64,000 bases of DNA from Paractinoplanes polyasparticus (GCF_019710575.1 NZ_JAHWFK010000001.1:124001-188000); one strand, 5' to 3'; counted from the first letter of the stretch, positions 34,214 through 43,891 are shown. Numbers and translations are program-made. Notes: generated by a model from the letters alone, not told the origin.

Positions 34214-35263
34214 ATGTCCCGCCTTCTCCGCCGCCGGCCGGCGTCGTCCGCACCCACGGATTCCCGGGTGCAGACGGACGTTGTGGCCACCGGGCTGAAG
34301 GATGTGCCGGCCTGCTGCGAGGTCGTCGGCGCACACATCAGCGACGTGATCGAGCAGACCGGAGAGGCCGCCGCATCGATCGTCGAGCAGATGATCAAGG
34401 TCGACGGGCTGGCCGAGGAGACGGCGGCCAACGTCGCCCGGCTCGCCGGCACGCTCGGGCGCACGGAGGCGGAACTGAGTCAGGCCACCTCGTCGAACGA
34501 CCAGCTCGTGGATCGGCTGGTGCGGTACTTCCTGTATCGCGACGAGCAGATCCGCGGGCTGGTCGACGAGATGCGCGGCCTCAGGCAGCACGTCGCCCAG
34601 ATCGAGGAGGTCAGCCGGGCCACGAACATCCTCGCGTTGAACGCCATGATCGAGGCGATGCGGGCCGGGGACGCCGGCGAGGGTTTCGCAGTCGTCGCCG
34701 ACGAGGTGCGCAAGCTCGCCGACCGCTCGAACAAGGCCGCGCACGGGATCGGCAGCAGCATCGCCGACCTGACCGGCCGGCTCGACGCGGTGCTCGCCGA
34801 CGACTCGTCCTTCGAGAAGGACACGACGAGCGTCGCGCTGGAGACCGCCGACACCGCGATGACGCGCCGGCTCAGCGGCATCGCGAACGCCCAGCGCGAG
34901 CTGTCCGAGCTCGTGACCGGAGTTCTGCGCGACACGATGGAGGCGCTCCAGGACGCCGAGCAGAGCACCGGCGCGCTCACCGCGGAGACCACCGGAGCGG
35001 TCGGGCATGTGCAGTTCCAGGACATCACCCGCCAGTTGCTCGAACACGTCAGCGACGCTGTCGACCAGGTGCGACAGGCGACCGAGGACGTCATCGGCTA
35101 CGCCGAAGGGTCCTTGCCGGAGGAGACCGTACGGGAACGGGCGATCTCGGTCGACGACCTGCGCGCCCGGCACGTCATGTCGCGGCAGCGGGTCACGCAC
35201 GGCGATCACGCCGGTGGCGCGGCGGCGGTGTCGGACGACACGCCGATCATCGAGTTGTTCTGA
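34214..35263 (+). CDS. Soluble receptor-like protein with a C-terminal CheZ-like motif
   Basis: The 349-residue protein has no membrane segment. It has an MCP hairpin tip at about 137-170 ([20 protein letters not shown] then [15 protein letters not shown]) and a helical C-terminal part with [15 protein letters not shown] (265-279). FQDxTxQ with Asp270 and Gln274 has the D-x-x-x-Q spacing of the CheZ phosphatase helix. So the chain may combine an array-binding tip with CheY-P phosphatase activity. No CheZ, CheC or CheX is otherwise present in the operon. It ends the operon before a stem-loop. Confidence 0.8.
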   Translation: MSRLLRRRPASSAPTDSRVQTDVVATGLKDVPACCEVVGAHISDVIEQTGEAAASIVEQMIKVDGLAEETAANVARLAGTLGRTEAELSQATSSNDQLVDRLVRYFLYRDEQIRGLVDEMRGLRQHVAQIEEVSRATNILALNAMIEAMRAGDAGEGFAVVADEVRKLADRSNKAAHGIGSSIADLTGRLDAVLADDSSFEKDTTSVALETADTAMTRRLSGIANAQRELSELVTGVLRDTMEALQDAEQSTGALTAETTGAVGHVQFQDITRQLLEHVSDAVDQVRQATEDVIGYAEGSLPEETVRERAISVDDLRARHVMSRQRVTHGDHAGGAAAVSDDTPIIELF

Positions 35264-35266
35264 GGA

Positions 35267-35284
35267 GCCGGCCTCAGGGCCGGC
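35267..35284. terminator. Stem-loop at the end of the chemotaxis operon
   Basis: GCCGGCC (35267-35273) pairs with GGCCGGC (35278-35284) across a TCAG loop, four bases after the stop of the last chemotaxis gene. The convergent histidine kinase ends inside it, so it could serve both. The stem is short and has no U-tract. Confidence 0.4.
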
Positions 35285-36542
35285 CGAGCAACATCGTCAC
35301 CCTTGCTCCGTCCTCGCCGCCGGTGATCTCGAGCTGTCCGCCCGAGGCCTGGGCGGCCCGCCGGGCGATGTCCAGCCCCAGGCCCGTCGAGTCGCCGCCG
35401 CTGACGCCGCGCCTGATCAGGCCGGCCGGCATCCCCGGCCCGCGGTCGGCGATCGTGAGGACGACCCCGCCGGGCGCCTCCTCCAGCCGTACCGAGAAGG
35501 GGGTTTCGTCGGGGGTGTGGGCGAAGACGTTGCCCAGCAGCGCGTCGACCGCCGCGGCCAGTTCGTCGGCCGAGACCGCGACCGGCTGGGGCGCGGCCGC
35601 CAGGTCGATCGTCAGCGCGCGCCCGGTGTCCTCGGCCAGCACCTCCCAGAACGCCGCCCGGTCGGCCACCACGGCCGCCGCGTCGCACCGGGCGGGCTCG
35701 GCGTCGCCGTCGGTGCGTCGCCGGGCCTGCTGGATCAGCCCGCTCACGGCCCGTTCCAAAGCATCGGCGGCGGCGCTCAGCCGGGCACTTTCGTCCCGGT
35801 CCCGAAGGCCCTCCGCCTCCAGGCGCAGGGCGGTCAACGGCGTGCGCAGCCGGTGCGAGAGGTCGGCCACCTGTTCCCGTTCGGCCCGCAACAGCTCCTG
35901 GATGCGGCCGGCCAGATGGTTCAGGGCGCCGGCCACCTCCCGTACCTCCCGGGGGCCTTCGGGCGAGGCCCGCGCGGACAGCTCGGCGTTGGCCAACCGG
36001 TGGGACACGTCCGAGAGGTCGGTGATGGGCCGGACGATCGTCCGGGCCAGCCGGTCGGCCACGAACACGCCCAGCGCCACCAGCAGCGCGCCCAGCCCGA
36101 AGAGCACGACCCAGGACCGGGTCACTCCGGCCCCGGCCTCGGTCGGCGACACCAAGGTACGGATCACAGCCGGCCCGTCCGGGCGGCCCTGCACGGCCAG
36201 GACGATCTCGCGCCCGCCGCCCGACTCCACCGTGAGGCTCTGCCCGAGGGCAGCCAACTGCACTGCCGGCGTACGCGGTGAAGCCGTGCCCAGCACGGTG
36301 TCGCCGGGCAGAAAGACGGTGACGGGGCGACCGGTCGTGGCCGCGAGCTGCTCGACCGTGAGCCGCAGGTCGGCCGGATCCGCCGTGCCGACCTGGGTGA
36401 CGATGCTCTGGATGTCGGCCGTCGCGCGCACGGTCGCCCTGTCCTGCGCGACCTGCCGCACGAGCAGGGCCAGCGGCACCAGGAAGGCGATCATCATGAG
36501 GCTGGTCGTGGCCAGCACGAGCAGGGTGAGCCGGCTCCTCAC
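35274..36542 (-). CDS. Sensor histidine kinase
   Basis: GTG at 36542 overlaps the stop of the response regulator (GTGA), which fixes the start. The 422-residue protein has a membrane segment at about 5-30, an extracytoplasmic sensor of about 110 residues, a second segment (WVVLFGLGALLVALGVFVAD), a HAMP domain, a HisKA with LSHRLRTPLTALRLEAEGL (phospho-His) and an ATPase domain with NVFAHTP, ADRGPGMP and STGLGLDIARR. It phosphorylates the regulator encoded upstream. The sensed signal is unknown. Confidence 0.9.
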   Translation of the reverse strand: MRSRLTLLVLATTSLMMIAFLVPLALLVRQVAQDRATVRATADIQSIVTQVGTADPADLRLTVEQLAATTGRPVTVFLPGDTVLGTASPRTPAVQLAALGQSLTVESGGGREIVLAVQGRPDGPAVIRTLVSPTEAGAGVTRSWVVLFGLGALLVALGVFVADRLARTIVRPITDLSDVSHRLANAELSARASPEGPREVREVAGALNHLAGRIQELLRAEREQVADLSHRLRTPLTALRLEAEGLRDRDESARLSAAADALERAVSGLIQQARRRTDGDAEPARCDAAAVVADRAAFWEVLAEDTGRALTIDLAAAPQPVAVSADELAAAVDALLGNVFAHTPDETPFSVRLEEAPGGVVLTIADRGPGMPAGLIRRGVSGGDSTGLGLDIARRAAQASGGQLEITGGEDGARVTMLLGRP

Positions 36543-37216
36543 GGGGCGCCCAGCCGCACACCGACGCCCCGCACCGTGTGCAGGTAGCGCGGCGCGGTCG
36601 CGCTCTCCCCCAACTTTCGGCGGAGCCACGAAAGATGCACGTCGACGGTCTTGTCGGCCCCGCCGTACGGGATCTGCCACACCTCGGTCAGCAGCTCGCG
36701 CTTGGTGACCACCTGCCCGGCCCGGGTGGCCAGGTGGTGCAGCAGGTCGAACTCGCGCGGCGTCAGCTCGACGGTCGCCCCGTCGAGCCGCACCTGCCGC
36801 CCGGCCGGGTCGATCACCAGGTCACCCACGGTGATGGTCGGGTCGGCCTGCGGGGTGGCGCCACGCCGCAGCACCGCCCGGATCCGCGACTCGAGCTGGG
36901 CCGCGGTGAACGGCTTGACCAGGTAGTCGTCGGCCCCGGCGTCGAGGACACGGACGATCTCGGTCTCGTCGTCGCGCGCGGTCGCCACGATCACCGGCAC
37001 CGAACTGACCGCGCGCAGCATCCGCAGCACCTCCCGGCCGTCCAGGTCGGGCAGGCCGAGGTCGAGGACGACCAGGTCGGGCCGATCGGTCAGGGCCGCC
37101 TGGACCCCCTCCATCGCGGTGGCGACGGACGCGACGGCGTGGCCGCGTTCCTTCAGCGCCCGCATCAGGGGCGTGCGGATGGTCGCGTCGTCCTCGATCA
37201 GTAACAGCCGGGCCAT
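36539..37216 (-). CDS. OmpR/PhoB-family response regulator
   Basis: ATG at 37216 (MARLLLIEDDATIRTPLMRA) gives 225 residues: a receiver with LVVLDLGLPDLDG and the VKPF lysine, and a winged-helix DNA-binding domain with LTPREFDLLHHLATRAGQVV and DVHLSWLRRKLG. It forms an operon with the kinase. Phased CTTA repeats lie 40-80 bases upstream, in the region shared with the divergent membrane protein gene, so it may regulate both. Confidence 0.92.
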   Translation of the reverse strand: MARLLLIEDDATIRTPLMRALKERGHAVASVATAMEGVQAALTDRPDLVVLDLGLPDLDGREVLRMLRAVSSVPVIVATARDDETEIVRVLDAGADDYLVKPFTAAQLESRIRAVLRRGATPQADPTITVGDLVIDPAGRQVRLDGATVELTPREFDLLHHLATRAGQVVTKRELLTEVWQIPYGGADKTVDVHLSWLRRKLGESATAPRYLHTVRGVGVRLGAP

Positions 37217-37256
37217 TGGCCCGAGGGTAGTCGGCCGGACCGCGTCCACCTGCGCT

Positions 37257-37297
37257 CTTAACCCTCCCTTAGTGTGCGGCCGGGACAGTCTTAGCCG
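37257..37297. promoter_or_regulatory. Phased CTTA direct repeats between divergent genes
   Basis: CTTA occurs at 37257 (CTTAACC), 37268 (CTTAGTG) and 37290 (CTTAGCC). The spacings are 11 and 22 bases, that is one and two helical turns, which is how OmpR/PhoB-family dimers bind direct repeats. The sites lie between the two-component operon and the divergent membrane protein gene and are a likely operator for that regulator. Confidence 0.55.
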
Positions 37298-37319
37298 TTG
37301 GTACGGCATAGTTCGGACC

Positions 37320-37805
37320 ATGCAGTCCGTCAAGCCGCCGCGCCCCGTCGTCGTCGCCGCCGGGTGGCTCGCCGCCGCCCTGGTGGCCACGCTGGCCGGG
37401 CTGGGCGGCATCCGCCTGGTCGGCGACAGCCTCACCGGTACGCGGGGCGGGGTGGTCACCGAGCAGGACGTGGCCCGCGGGCTGGCCGCGGCAACGCCCA
37501 CGACCGCCCCGGCTTCGTCGGCACCGCCGCGGCCGTCCGCTTCGCCGTCGTCGGAACGCCCGGCCGGGGCCGTCTTCTCGAGCGCCGGTGGCACCGTGAC
37601 GGTGCGCTGCGAGGCCGGCGACCAGGCGTATCTGGACAGCTGGTCGCCGGCGCCGGGCTACCTGGTGCACGATTACGACCGGGGGCCGGACGACGACGTG
37701 GAGGTCCGCTTCGAGGGCTCGGACGGCCGCGTCGAACTCACGTTCCACTGCCTGGACGGGGCGCCCCAGCGCGAGCAGCGGTCCGGCGGCAATGACGACG
37801 ATTGA
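37320..37805 (+). CDS. Membrane-anchored or secreted hypothetical protein, likely target of the two-component system
   Basis: The 161-residue protein has one N-terminal hydrophobic segment (VVVAAGWLAAALVATLAGLG), a Thr/Ala/Pro/Ser linker and a domain with TVTVRCEAGDQAYLDSWSPAPGY and VELTFHCLDG, whose two Cys could form a disulfide. The C-terminus is acidic. No family is recognised with certainty. It is divergent from the response regulator gene, and its start lies just after the phased CTTA repeats, so regulation by that system is likely. Confidence 0.7.
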   Translation: MQSVKPPRPVVVAAGWLAAALVATLAGLGGIRLVGDSLTGTRGGVVTEQDVARGLAAATPTTAPASSAPPRPSASPSSERPAGAVFSSAGGTVTVRCEAGDQAYLDSWSPAPGYLVHDYDRGPDDDVEVRFEGSDGRVELTFHCLDGAPQREQRSGGNDDD

Positions 37806-37890
37806 CAGCCGTCAATCGGATGCGCGGCGTTAACGCTTCGGCCAGCGACGGCCGACAGCCTTCTCAAGGACCGACCCTCGAGGAGGACTC

Positions 37891-39048
37891 ATGGACCGTC
37901 GAACACTGCTGCGCGCCACCGTCGCCGGAGCCGGTGGGCTGGCTCTGCCGTTCACGGCCTGGCCGGCGGCGTACGCGGCGCCGGCGCAGAACGCGACCGG
38001 CCCCTACGGAGCACTGCGGGCGGCCGACGCCAACGGCATCCAGCTGCCGGCCGGCTTCACCAGCCAGGTGGTGGCGCGTTCGCGGCAGACGGTGCCCGGC
38101 ACGTCGTACGTCTGGCACGACGCCCCCGACGGCGGCGCGGTGATCCCCAACGGCAGCGGCTGGGTGTACGTCTCGAACTCGGAGGTGTCCTCGTCGGCCG
38201 GGGGCGGCGCGTCGCGGATCGTCTTCAACGCGAACGGTCAGGTCACCGGCGCGTCGCGGATCCTGAGCGGCACCAACCAGAACTGCGCGGGCGGCAAGAC
38301 ACCGTGGAACACCTGGCTGTCCTGTGAGGAGGTCGGCCTGGGCCGGGTGTGGGAGACGTATCCGCTGGGCGGCTCGGCCGTCGTGCGGCCCGCGATGGGG
38401 CGTTTCAAGCACGAGGCGGCCGCGGCCGATCCCGTACGGCAGGTCATCTATCTCACCGAGGACGAGAGCGACGGCAAGTTCTACCGGTACATCCCGGCCA
38501 CCTGGGGCAACCTGTCGGCGGGCACGCTCCAGGTCTTCCGCGCGGGCAGCGCCACCTCGGGCTCGTTCACCTGGGCCGACGTGCCCGATCCGGACGGCTC
38601 GCCGACGCAGACGCGCTATCAGGTGTCGGGGGCGAAGTCGTTCAACGGCGGCGAGGGCTGCCACTACGCCGAGAACACGGTCTGGTTCACCACCAAGGGC
38701 GACAACCGGGTCTGGCAGGTCAACCTCACGACCAATACGTACGAACTGGCGTACGACGACAATCTGGTCAGCCCGGGCACGGCTCCCCTGAGCGGCGTCG
38801 ACAACGTGACCGGGACGGCGTCGGGCGACCTGTACGTGGCCGAGGACGGCGGCAGCATGGACATCTGCCTGATCACGCCGGACGACAAGATCTCGGTCTT
38901 CCTGCGGGTGACCGGGCAGGGCGCATCGGAGATCACCGGCCCGGCCTTCACACCGGCCGGCAACCGGCTCTATTTCTCGTCACAGCGCGGCGCCTCCGGA
39001 GCGTCCTCCGGGGGCATCACGTATTGCGTGACGGGCCCGTTCCGTTAA
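37891..39048 (+). CDS. Tat-exported PhoX-like (DUF839) protein
   Basis: The 385-residue protein begins MDRRTLLRATVAGAGGLALP, a twin-arginine signal with cleavage near AYAAPA. The mature part has NTWLSCEEVG, GRFKHEAAAADP, YLTEDESDGKFYRY and GGEGCHYAENTVWFTT, the metal-binding motifs of PhoX/DUF839 beta-propellers. PhoX enzymes are Ca2+/Fe-dependent phosphatases folded before Tat export. Members of the DUF839 group are not all proven phosphatases. It ends in a 4-base overlap with the convergent DUF3040 gene. Confidence 0.85.
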   Translation: MDRRTLLRATVAGAGGLALPFTAWPAAYAAPAQNATGPYGALRAADANGIQLPAGFTSQVVARSRQTVPGTSYVWHDAPDGGAVIPNGSGWVYVSNSEVSSSAGGGASRIVFNANGQVTGASRILSGTNQNCAGGKTPWNTWLSCEEVGLGRVWETYPLGGSAVVRPAMGRFKHEAAAADPVRQVIYLTEDESDGKFYRYIPATWGNLSAGTLQVFRAGSATSGSFTWADVPDPDGSPTQTRYQVSGAKSFNGGEGCHYAENTVWFTTKGDNRVWQVNLTTNTYELAYDDNLVSPGTAPLSGVDNVTGTASGDLYVAEDGGSMDICLITPDDKISVFLRVTGQGASEITGPAFTPAGNRLYFSSQRGASGASSGGITYCVTGPFR

Positions 39049-39299
39049 GACTTTCGGGCGTCCATGACAGCAGCGACCGCGGCGGTGGTGACCACTGCCG
39101 CGGTCAACGCGACACCCCGCAGGCCCCACGCGACCATGGCCACCGACAGCAGGCCCCACACCACGCCCGCGGTGACCAGCACGGTGATCAGCACCGGGCG
39201 GGGCCACCGGGGCCAGGGTGCGCGGCTCAGCGCGGGGTAATCCGTGGTCAGGCGGGCGACGATGTCGTCGAACTCCCTGCGCTTGTCCTCGGTGCTCAT
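39045..39299 (-). CDS. DUF3040 small membrane protein
   Basis: The start at 39299 follows AAGGAGGTCGGG. The 84-residue protein has an N-terminal helix beginning MSTEDKRREFDDIVARLTTD and two membrane segments, VLITVLVTAGVVWGLLSVAM and GVALTAAVVTTAAVAAVM, which is the layout of the actinobacterial DUF3040 family of unknown function. Confidence 0.75.
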   Translation of the reverse strand: MSTEDKRREFDDIVARLTTDYPALSRAPWPRWPRPVLITVLVTAGVVWGLLSVAMVAWGLRGVALTAAVVTTAAVAAVMDARKS

Positions 39300-39383
39300 C
39301 CCGACCTCCTTGTCGAAGCACGCATGCTCCCCACCGCACTGTACGTCGAAGACGCGATGTTCGGTTCGAGAGATCTTCACTTT

Positions 39384-40169
39384 CTACCACCTCGCGAAGA
39401 CACGAGCCTGTCCCCCGGACCCGTCCAGATACGGGATCAGGCCCACGGTCAGCGTCGCGCCACGGGGCGGGAGCCGATCGAGGTGGGCGAGGTTCTCGAC
39501 CCCGTAGCGGTCGGCGCCCGTGAGGGCCAGGTGGGTCTCGAAGCCGGTCGAGACGCCGGGGTCGATGCTGAGGGTGTCGACACCCAGGCAGCGGATGCGG
39601 CGCTTGGTGAGCAGCCACTCGCAGGCCTCGACGCTGAAGCCCGGGAAGTGCAGCCCGCCCTGGGCATCGGTGCCGCGGTAGGCGTCGGCGTCGCCCGCCT
39701 TGGCGGCCCAGCCACTGTGCAGCAGCACGGCGGCGTCGCGCGGGATCCTTTCGTACCGGCGCTCGTACGCCACGAGGTCGGCCACCGTGACCGTGGTGTC
39801 GGGCTCGCGGGCGGCCCGGCGCGCGATGTCGATGACCACGGCCGGGCTGATCAGCTCGGCCAGGGCCAGCTCGGTCGAGGTGCGGCCGCCGGCGGTGAAG
39901 TGCGCCGGCGCGTCCACGTGGGTGCCGAAATGCTCGAGAATCGTCCATTCCTGCATGTAATAGCCGTCGGCCGGAATCGAGGTGACCGTACGGCGGGACG
40001 GCTCCTCCCCCGGCACGAAGGCGGGGAACGAGGGCGTCACCGGATGGGTGAGGTCCTGCAGCCCGGACTTCCGGACGGTTGCTTGTGCGGGAGCGGGCAC
40101 CGCTACCGCGGCGGTCGTGGCGGCCGCGCCCAACAACAGTGAACGGCGAGTGACTTTGTCGACGCACAT
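39384..40169 (-). CDS. Tat-exported cyclase-family (kynurenine formamidase-like) hydrolase
   Basis: The 261-residue protein has a twin-arginine leader ([20 protein letters not shown]) and a cyclase domain with [13 protein letters not shown], the metal-binding H-x-G-T-H-x-D-x-P-x-H motif, plus [10 protein letters not shown]. The family hydrolyses amide or ester bonds of formylkynurenine-like or lactone substrates with Zn or Mn. The secretion signal points to an extracellular substrate, so a role in tryptophan breakdown inside the cell is unlikely. Confidence 0.85.
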   Translation of the reverse strand: MCVDKVTRRSLLLGAAATTAAVAVPAPAQATVRKSGLQDLTHPVTPSFPAFVPGEEPSRRTVTSIPADGYYMQEWTILEHFGTHVDAPAHFTAGGRTSTELALAELISPAVVIDIARRAAREPDTTVTVADLVAYERRYERIPRDAAVLLHSGWAAKAGDADAYRGTDAQGGLHFPGFSVEACEWLLTKRRIRCLGVDTLSIDPGVSTGFETHLALTGADRYGVENLAHLDRLPPRGATLTVGLIPYLDGSGGQARVFARW

Positions 40170-40273
40170 GGTCGCAATCTAGCCCCGCGATCACCCCTTC
40201 GGGCGTCCCGGGCCCGCGAATTTGTCATACCCTCACGCGAAGATGTGGCCCACGCCCAACGGAGGGACAAGCC

Positions 40274-41254
40274 ATGACCGAACCGGCCATCCGGACCACC
40301 GGTCTGATCAAGAGATTCGGGGACAACACCGCCGTCGCCGGCGTCGACCTCACGGTCCCGCCCGGCACTGTGTACGGACTGCTCGGCCCCAACGGCGCGG
40401 GCAAGACCACAGTGGTCCGCATACTCGCCACGCTGCTCCGTCCCGACGGCGGCACGGCCCGGGTCTTCGGCCACGACGTGGTACGGGAGGCCGACGCGGT
40501 GCGCAGCCGGGTCAGCCTGACCGGCCAGTACGCGTCGGTCGACGAAGACCTCACCGGCAGCGAGAATCTGGTGCTCCTGGCCCGGCTGCTCGGCCACTCC
40601 AAGCCGCAGGCCCGCGACCGGGCGGCCCAGTTGCTGGCCGCGTTCGGGCTCACCGAGGCGGCCGGCCGCCAGGTCAAGAAGTACTCGGGTGGCATGCGGC
40701 GGCGCATCGACATCGCCGCCAGCATCCTCAACACCCCCGACCTGCTGTTCCTCGACGAGCCGACCACGGGTCTCGACCCGCGCAGCCGCAACCAGGTGTG
40801 GGACATCATCCGCATCGTGGTCGCCGCGGGCACGACGGTGCTGCTGACGACGCAGTATCTCGACGAGGCCGACCAGCTGGCCGGCCGCATCGCGGTGATC
40901 GACCACGGCCAGGTGATCGCCGAGGGCACCCCGGGCGAGCTCAAGTCCTCGATCGGCGCCGGCACGATCCACGTCCGGCTGCGCGACGCGGCCCAGCGGC
41001 CCGAGGCCGAGCGCCTGCTGGCGACGGTGCTGGGCACGACCGTGCAGCAGGGCTCCGACCCGCTCGCGGTCACCGCGCGGGCCGAGGCGGGTGGCTCCGA
41101 TCGCGGGGCGGCCGAACTGGCTTCGCAGGCGCTGGCCCGGCTGGCCGAGGCCGGCATCGTGGTCGACGACTTCTCGCTCGGCCAGCCCTCGCTCGACGAG
41201 GTGTTCCTGGCCCTGACCGACCGTCCCGCGTCGCCGCAGGAGGTTTCCGCATGA
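40274..41254 (+). CDS. Daunorubicin-resistance-type ABC exporter, ATP-binding subunit (second system)
   Basis: The 326-residue protein has Walker [10 protein letters not shown], signature [10 protein letters not shown], Walker [13 protein letters not shown] and the C-terminal domain ([20 protein letters not shown] through [17 protein letters not shown]) of DrrA-type ATPases. ATG follows GGAGGGACAAGCC. It overlaps the permease start by 4 bases. It is a paralogue of the exporter at 17033 but lacks a neighbouring MerR gene. It probably exports a drug, glycolipid or own metabolite. Confidence 0.9.
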   Translation: MTEPAIRTTGLIKRFGDNTAVAGVDLTVPPGTVYGLLGPNGAGKTTVVRILATLLRPDGGTARVFGHDVVREADAVRSRVSLTGQYASVDEDLTGSENLVLLARLLGHSKPQARDRAAQLLAAFGLTEAAGRQVKKYSGGMRRRIDIAASILNTPDLLFLDEPTTGLDPRSRNQVWDIIRIVVAAGTTVLLTTQYLDEADQLAGRIAVIDHGQVIAEGTPGELKSSIGAGTIHVRLRDAAQRPEAERLLATVLGTTVQQGSDPLAVTARAEAGGSDRGAAELASQALARLAEAGIVVDDFSLGQPSLDEVFLALTDRPASPQEVSA

Positions 41255-42096
41255 GCACCGAGACCGCCGAGGCCGTCACCACCTACGCGCCCTCCAGCGA
41301 GACCCTGGGCGCGGTGCTGGCACGGGCCGATCGCCCGGCCCGCCCGAGCGCGTGGGGCGCGTCGCTGACGTTCGGCTGGCGGGCCGTGCTGAAGATCAAG
41401 CACGTCCCCGAGCAGCTGTTCGACGTGACCGCGTTCCCGATCATCATGACGCTGATGTTCACCTACCTGTTCGGCGGCGCGCTGGCCGGCTCGACGGGCG
41501 AATACCTGCAGTTCTTCCTGCCCGGCATCATGGTCACCAGCGTCGTCATGATCACGATGTACACCGGCGTCGGCCTCAACACCGACATCGAGAAGGGCGT
41601 CTTCGACCGGTTCCGCACCCTGCCCGTGTGGCGTCCCGCGGCCCTGGTCGGCATGATCTTCGGCGACGTCCTGCGCTACATCCTGGCCGCGACCACCATC
41701 ATGGTCGTCGGCCTGATCCTGGGCTTCCGCCCCGAGGGCGGCTTCCTGGGCGTGGTCGGCGGCATGGCCCTGCTGGTCGTCTTCTCGTTCGCGTTCTCCT
41801 GGATCTGGACGATGTTCGGGCTGTTCCTGCGCTCCGAGAAGTCCGTGATGGGCGTCAGCATGCTGGTGCTGTTCCCGCTGACCTTCCTGAGCAACGTGTT
41901 CGTCGACCCCGGCACCATGCCCGGCTGGCTGCAGGCCTTCGTGAAGGTCAACCCCGTCACCCACCTGGTGTCCGCGATCCGCTCCATCATGGCCGGCGCC
42001 CCCGACATGGCCGAGATCATGTGGACCTTCGTGGCCGCCGCCGTCCTCGTCCTGGTCTTCGGCACCCTGACGATGCGCCTCTACAACCGCAAGTGA
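41251..42096 (+). CDS. ABC-2 type exporter permease (DrrB-like, second system)
   Basis: The 281-residue protein has a hydrophilic N-terminus of about 45 residues and six membrane segments, with [18 protein letters not shown] as the coupling region and [20 protein letters not shown] near the end. It pairs with the ATPase upstream. AGGAGGTTTCCGC before ATG is a good ribosome-binding site. Confidence 0.9.
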   Translation: MSTETAEAVTTYAPSSETLGAVLARADRPARPSAWGASLTFGWRAVLKIKHVPEQLFDVTAFPIIMTLMFTYLFGGALAGSTGEYLQFFLPGIMVTSVVMITMYTGVGLNTDIEKGVFDRFRTLPVWRPAALVGMIFGDVLRYILAATTIMVVGLILGFRPEGGFLGVVGGMALLVVFSFAFSWIWTMFGLFLRSEKSVMGVSMLVLFPLTFLSNVFVDPGTMPGWLQAFVKVNPVTHLVSAIRSIMAGAPDMAEIMWTFVAAAVLVLVFGTLTMRLYNRK

Positions 42097-42150
42097 CCGG
42101 CTCGGGTCGAGCTGCCCAGCCGGGCCGTTTCCGCCACGACGCCAGAGCTG

Positions 42151-42600
42151 CTACGCGTCGCCCACCGATCGGCACGGGGTAGCCGAGCCCGAAGGTGCGG
42201 GGTCCGGTCCCGATGGCAGCGGCAGCTCGGTGGGGTCACGCCAGTGAGCGAAACGCTGTGCCACGTGGTCGATCACGCCGTACTTGAGCAATTGGTCGTA
42301 GCTCAGGATGAGAACGAAACCGACGGCGAACACCGTGACGCTCGCGAGCGTGGCCGGCAGACCGGAAGTCAGGAAAAGGCGAGGTAGGTCCAGGCGGCGA
42401 GCACCGCGGGGTAGATGGTGGCTGCGGCGAACGGCTCGTTGACGACACCCAGCAGCGATTGCGGGCGGCGCAGGAACTGGCCCGCGCCGCGGTGCAGCAG
42501 ATCGTCAGCGGCGGACAGTCCGAGCGCACGTTCCAGATCCTGCCGCGGAACGGTTGAGAGGATCGGGCAAGCATCCGGCAGGATCGTTCTCTCGGATGCC
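42151..42600 (-). pseudogene. Frameshifted membrane protein remnant
   Basis: Two adjoining frames read as one protein. The upstream frame gives LERALGLSAADDLLHRGAG and PFAAATIYPAVLAAWTYLAF with high GC3, then stops at 42369. Shifting by one base at the T4 run (A4 on the + strand, 42374-42377) continues with FLTSGLPATLASVTVFAVGF and LILSYDQLLKYGVIDHVAQR. Two or three membrane segments result. One T was probably lost from the run. The 5' end cannot be placed; sequence before about 42600 is antisense to the monooxygenase gene. No family recognised. A sequencing error is an alternative. Confidence 0.5.
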
Positions 42601-42647
42601 CTGGTCAGGATGATTCGATCGAGTGGTCTTGAAGGAGGCCACCGCGA

Positions 42648-42953
42648 ATGACCGTCAACCACGGATTCCACGCCACCATGACCGCGCAGCCCGGGCGCGG
42701 CGACGAGGTCGTCACGCTGCTGCTCGAGGCGCCGTCCCTGCCCCACCCGGACTGTGTCGTGTTCCTCGTCGGTCGCTCGGCTGGAAACCCCGACGTCGTA
42801 CATGTGACCGAGGGTTGGACGAGCCGGGAGGCCCATGGCGCGTTCTTCGGCAGTGAGCCGGCGCAGGCGTTCGTCGCCGCGTTGCAGGCGCTGCTGACCG
42901 GCGAGTCCGGCTACTCCGACGAGGTACCCGTCGGCGGCAAGGCGGCGTTCTGA
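42648..42953 (+). CDS. Antibiotic biosynthesis monooxygenase (ABM) domain protein
   Basis: The 101-residue protein follows a GAAGGAGG ribosome-binding site. MTVNHGFHATMTAQPGRGDE, then VTEGWTSREAHGAFFGSEPA is the pattern of the ABM/quinol monooxygenase dimeric alpha-beta barrel. These small cofactor-free enzymes oxidise quinols or polyketides or degrade heme. It overlaps the esterase gene by one base (TGATG), so the pair works together, perhaps on an aromatic compound. Confidence 0.8.
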   Translation: MTVNHGFHATMTAQPGRGDEVVTLLLEAPSLPHPDCVVFLVGRSAGNPDVVHVTEGWTSREAHGAFFGSEPAQAFVAALQALLTGESGYSDEVPVGGKAAF

Positions 42954-43891
42954 TGCCGAAGCCACCCGAACTCGATCCGCAGCTCCGCACGCTGCTCGCC
43001 GGCATGCCGGACTTCCCGCTCCTCAACCGGGAGACCCTCGAGCAGATCCGCCCGTACGCGGCGGGCCCGATCGAACCGATCCTCGAGGGCCGCGCCGTCG
43101 CCCGCCAGGAGGTCACCATCCCCGGCCCCGACGGCGGCGAGCTACCGCTGACCATCCTCAGTCCCCCCGGCGCGACCACCGCGCCGTGCATCTACTGGAT
43201 CCACGGCGGCGGCATGGTCATGGGCAATCGCTACTCCCAGATCGACATCCCGCTGGAGTGGCTGGAACGTCTCGGCGCCGTCGTCGTCTCGGTGGACTAC
43301 CGCCTGGCCCCCGAAGCCAACGGCGCCGCGCTCGTCGACGACTGCTACCAAGGCCTCCTCTGGGTCGCCGCGCACGCCGCCGAACTGGGAATCGACCCGT
43401 CACAGATCGTCGTGGCCGGCGCCAGCGCGGGCGGCGGCCTGGCCGCCGGGGTCGCGTTGAAGGCCCGCGACGAGGGCGGCCCGGCACTCGCCGCGCAGGT
43501 GCTCATCGGCCCGATGCTCGATTACCGCAACGCCACCACGTCGAGCCGCCAGTTCTCCGGCGAGCCCGGCGTCTGGACGCGCGAGATGAACGCCTTCGGC
43601 TGGCAGTCGGTGCTGGCCGGAAACGCCCCGCCGGCGTACGTCTCCCCCGCGGTGGCTGGCGACCTTACCGGCCTGCCACCCGCCTACCTGGACGCCGGCT
43701 CAGCCGAGGTCTTCCGCGACGAGGTCGTCACCTACGCGTTCCGCATCTGGTCCACCGGCGGCCAGGCCGACCTGCACATCTGGGCCGGCGGCTTCCACGG
43801 TTTCGACGCCCTGTTCCCGACGGCGCCGCTCTCCGCGGCCGCCCGCGAGACCCGCACCGATTGGCTCGCCCGCCACCTGACCCAAAGCTGA
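42953..43891 (+). CDS. Alpha/beta-hydrolase, hormone-sensitive-lipase family esterase
   Basis: The 312-residue protein has the HSL motif IHGGGMVMG, the nucleophile elbow VVAGASAGGG, Asp in YLDAGSAEVFRDE and His in GGFHGFD. It is probably a cytoplasmic carboxylesterase acting on short acyl or aromatic esters. It is translationally coupled to the monooxygenase before it (TGATG). Confidence 0.9.
   Translation: MPKPPELDPQLRTLLAGMPDFPLLNRETLEQIRPYAAGPIEPILEGRAVARQEVTIPGPDGGELPLTILSPPGATTAPCIYWIHGGGMVMGNRYSQIDIPLEWLERLGAVVVSVDYRLAPEANGAALVDDCYQGLLWVAAHAAELGIDPSQIVVAGASAGGGLAAGVALKARDEGGPALAAQVLIGPMLDYRNATTSSRQFSGEPGVWTREMNAFGWQSVLAGNAPPAYVSPAVAGDLTGLPPAYLDAGSAEVFRDEVVTYAFRIWSTGGQADLHIWAGGFHGFDALFPTAPLSAAARETRTDWLARHLTQS

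Noticed and set aside
31129-34464. A 1111-codon open frame on the minus strand
   Set aside because: It is antisense to cheA, the STAS-like gene and cheY and arises from the high GC content. Its translation is Arg/Gly/Val-rich without domains.
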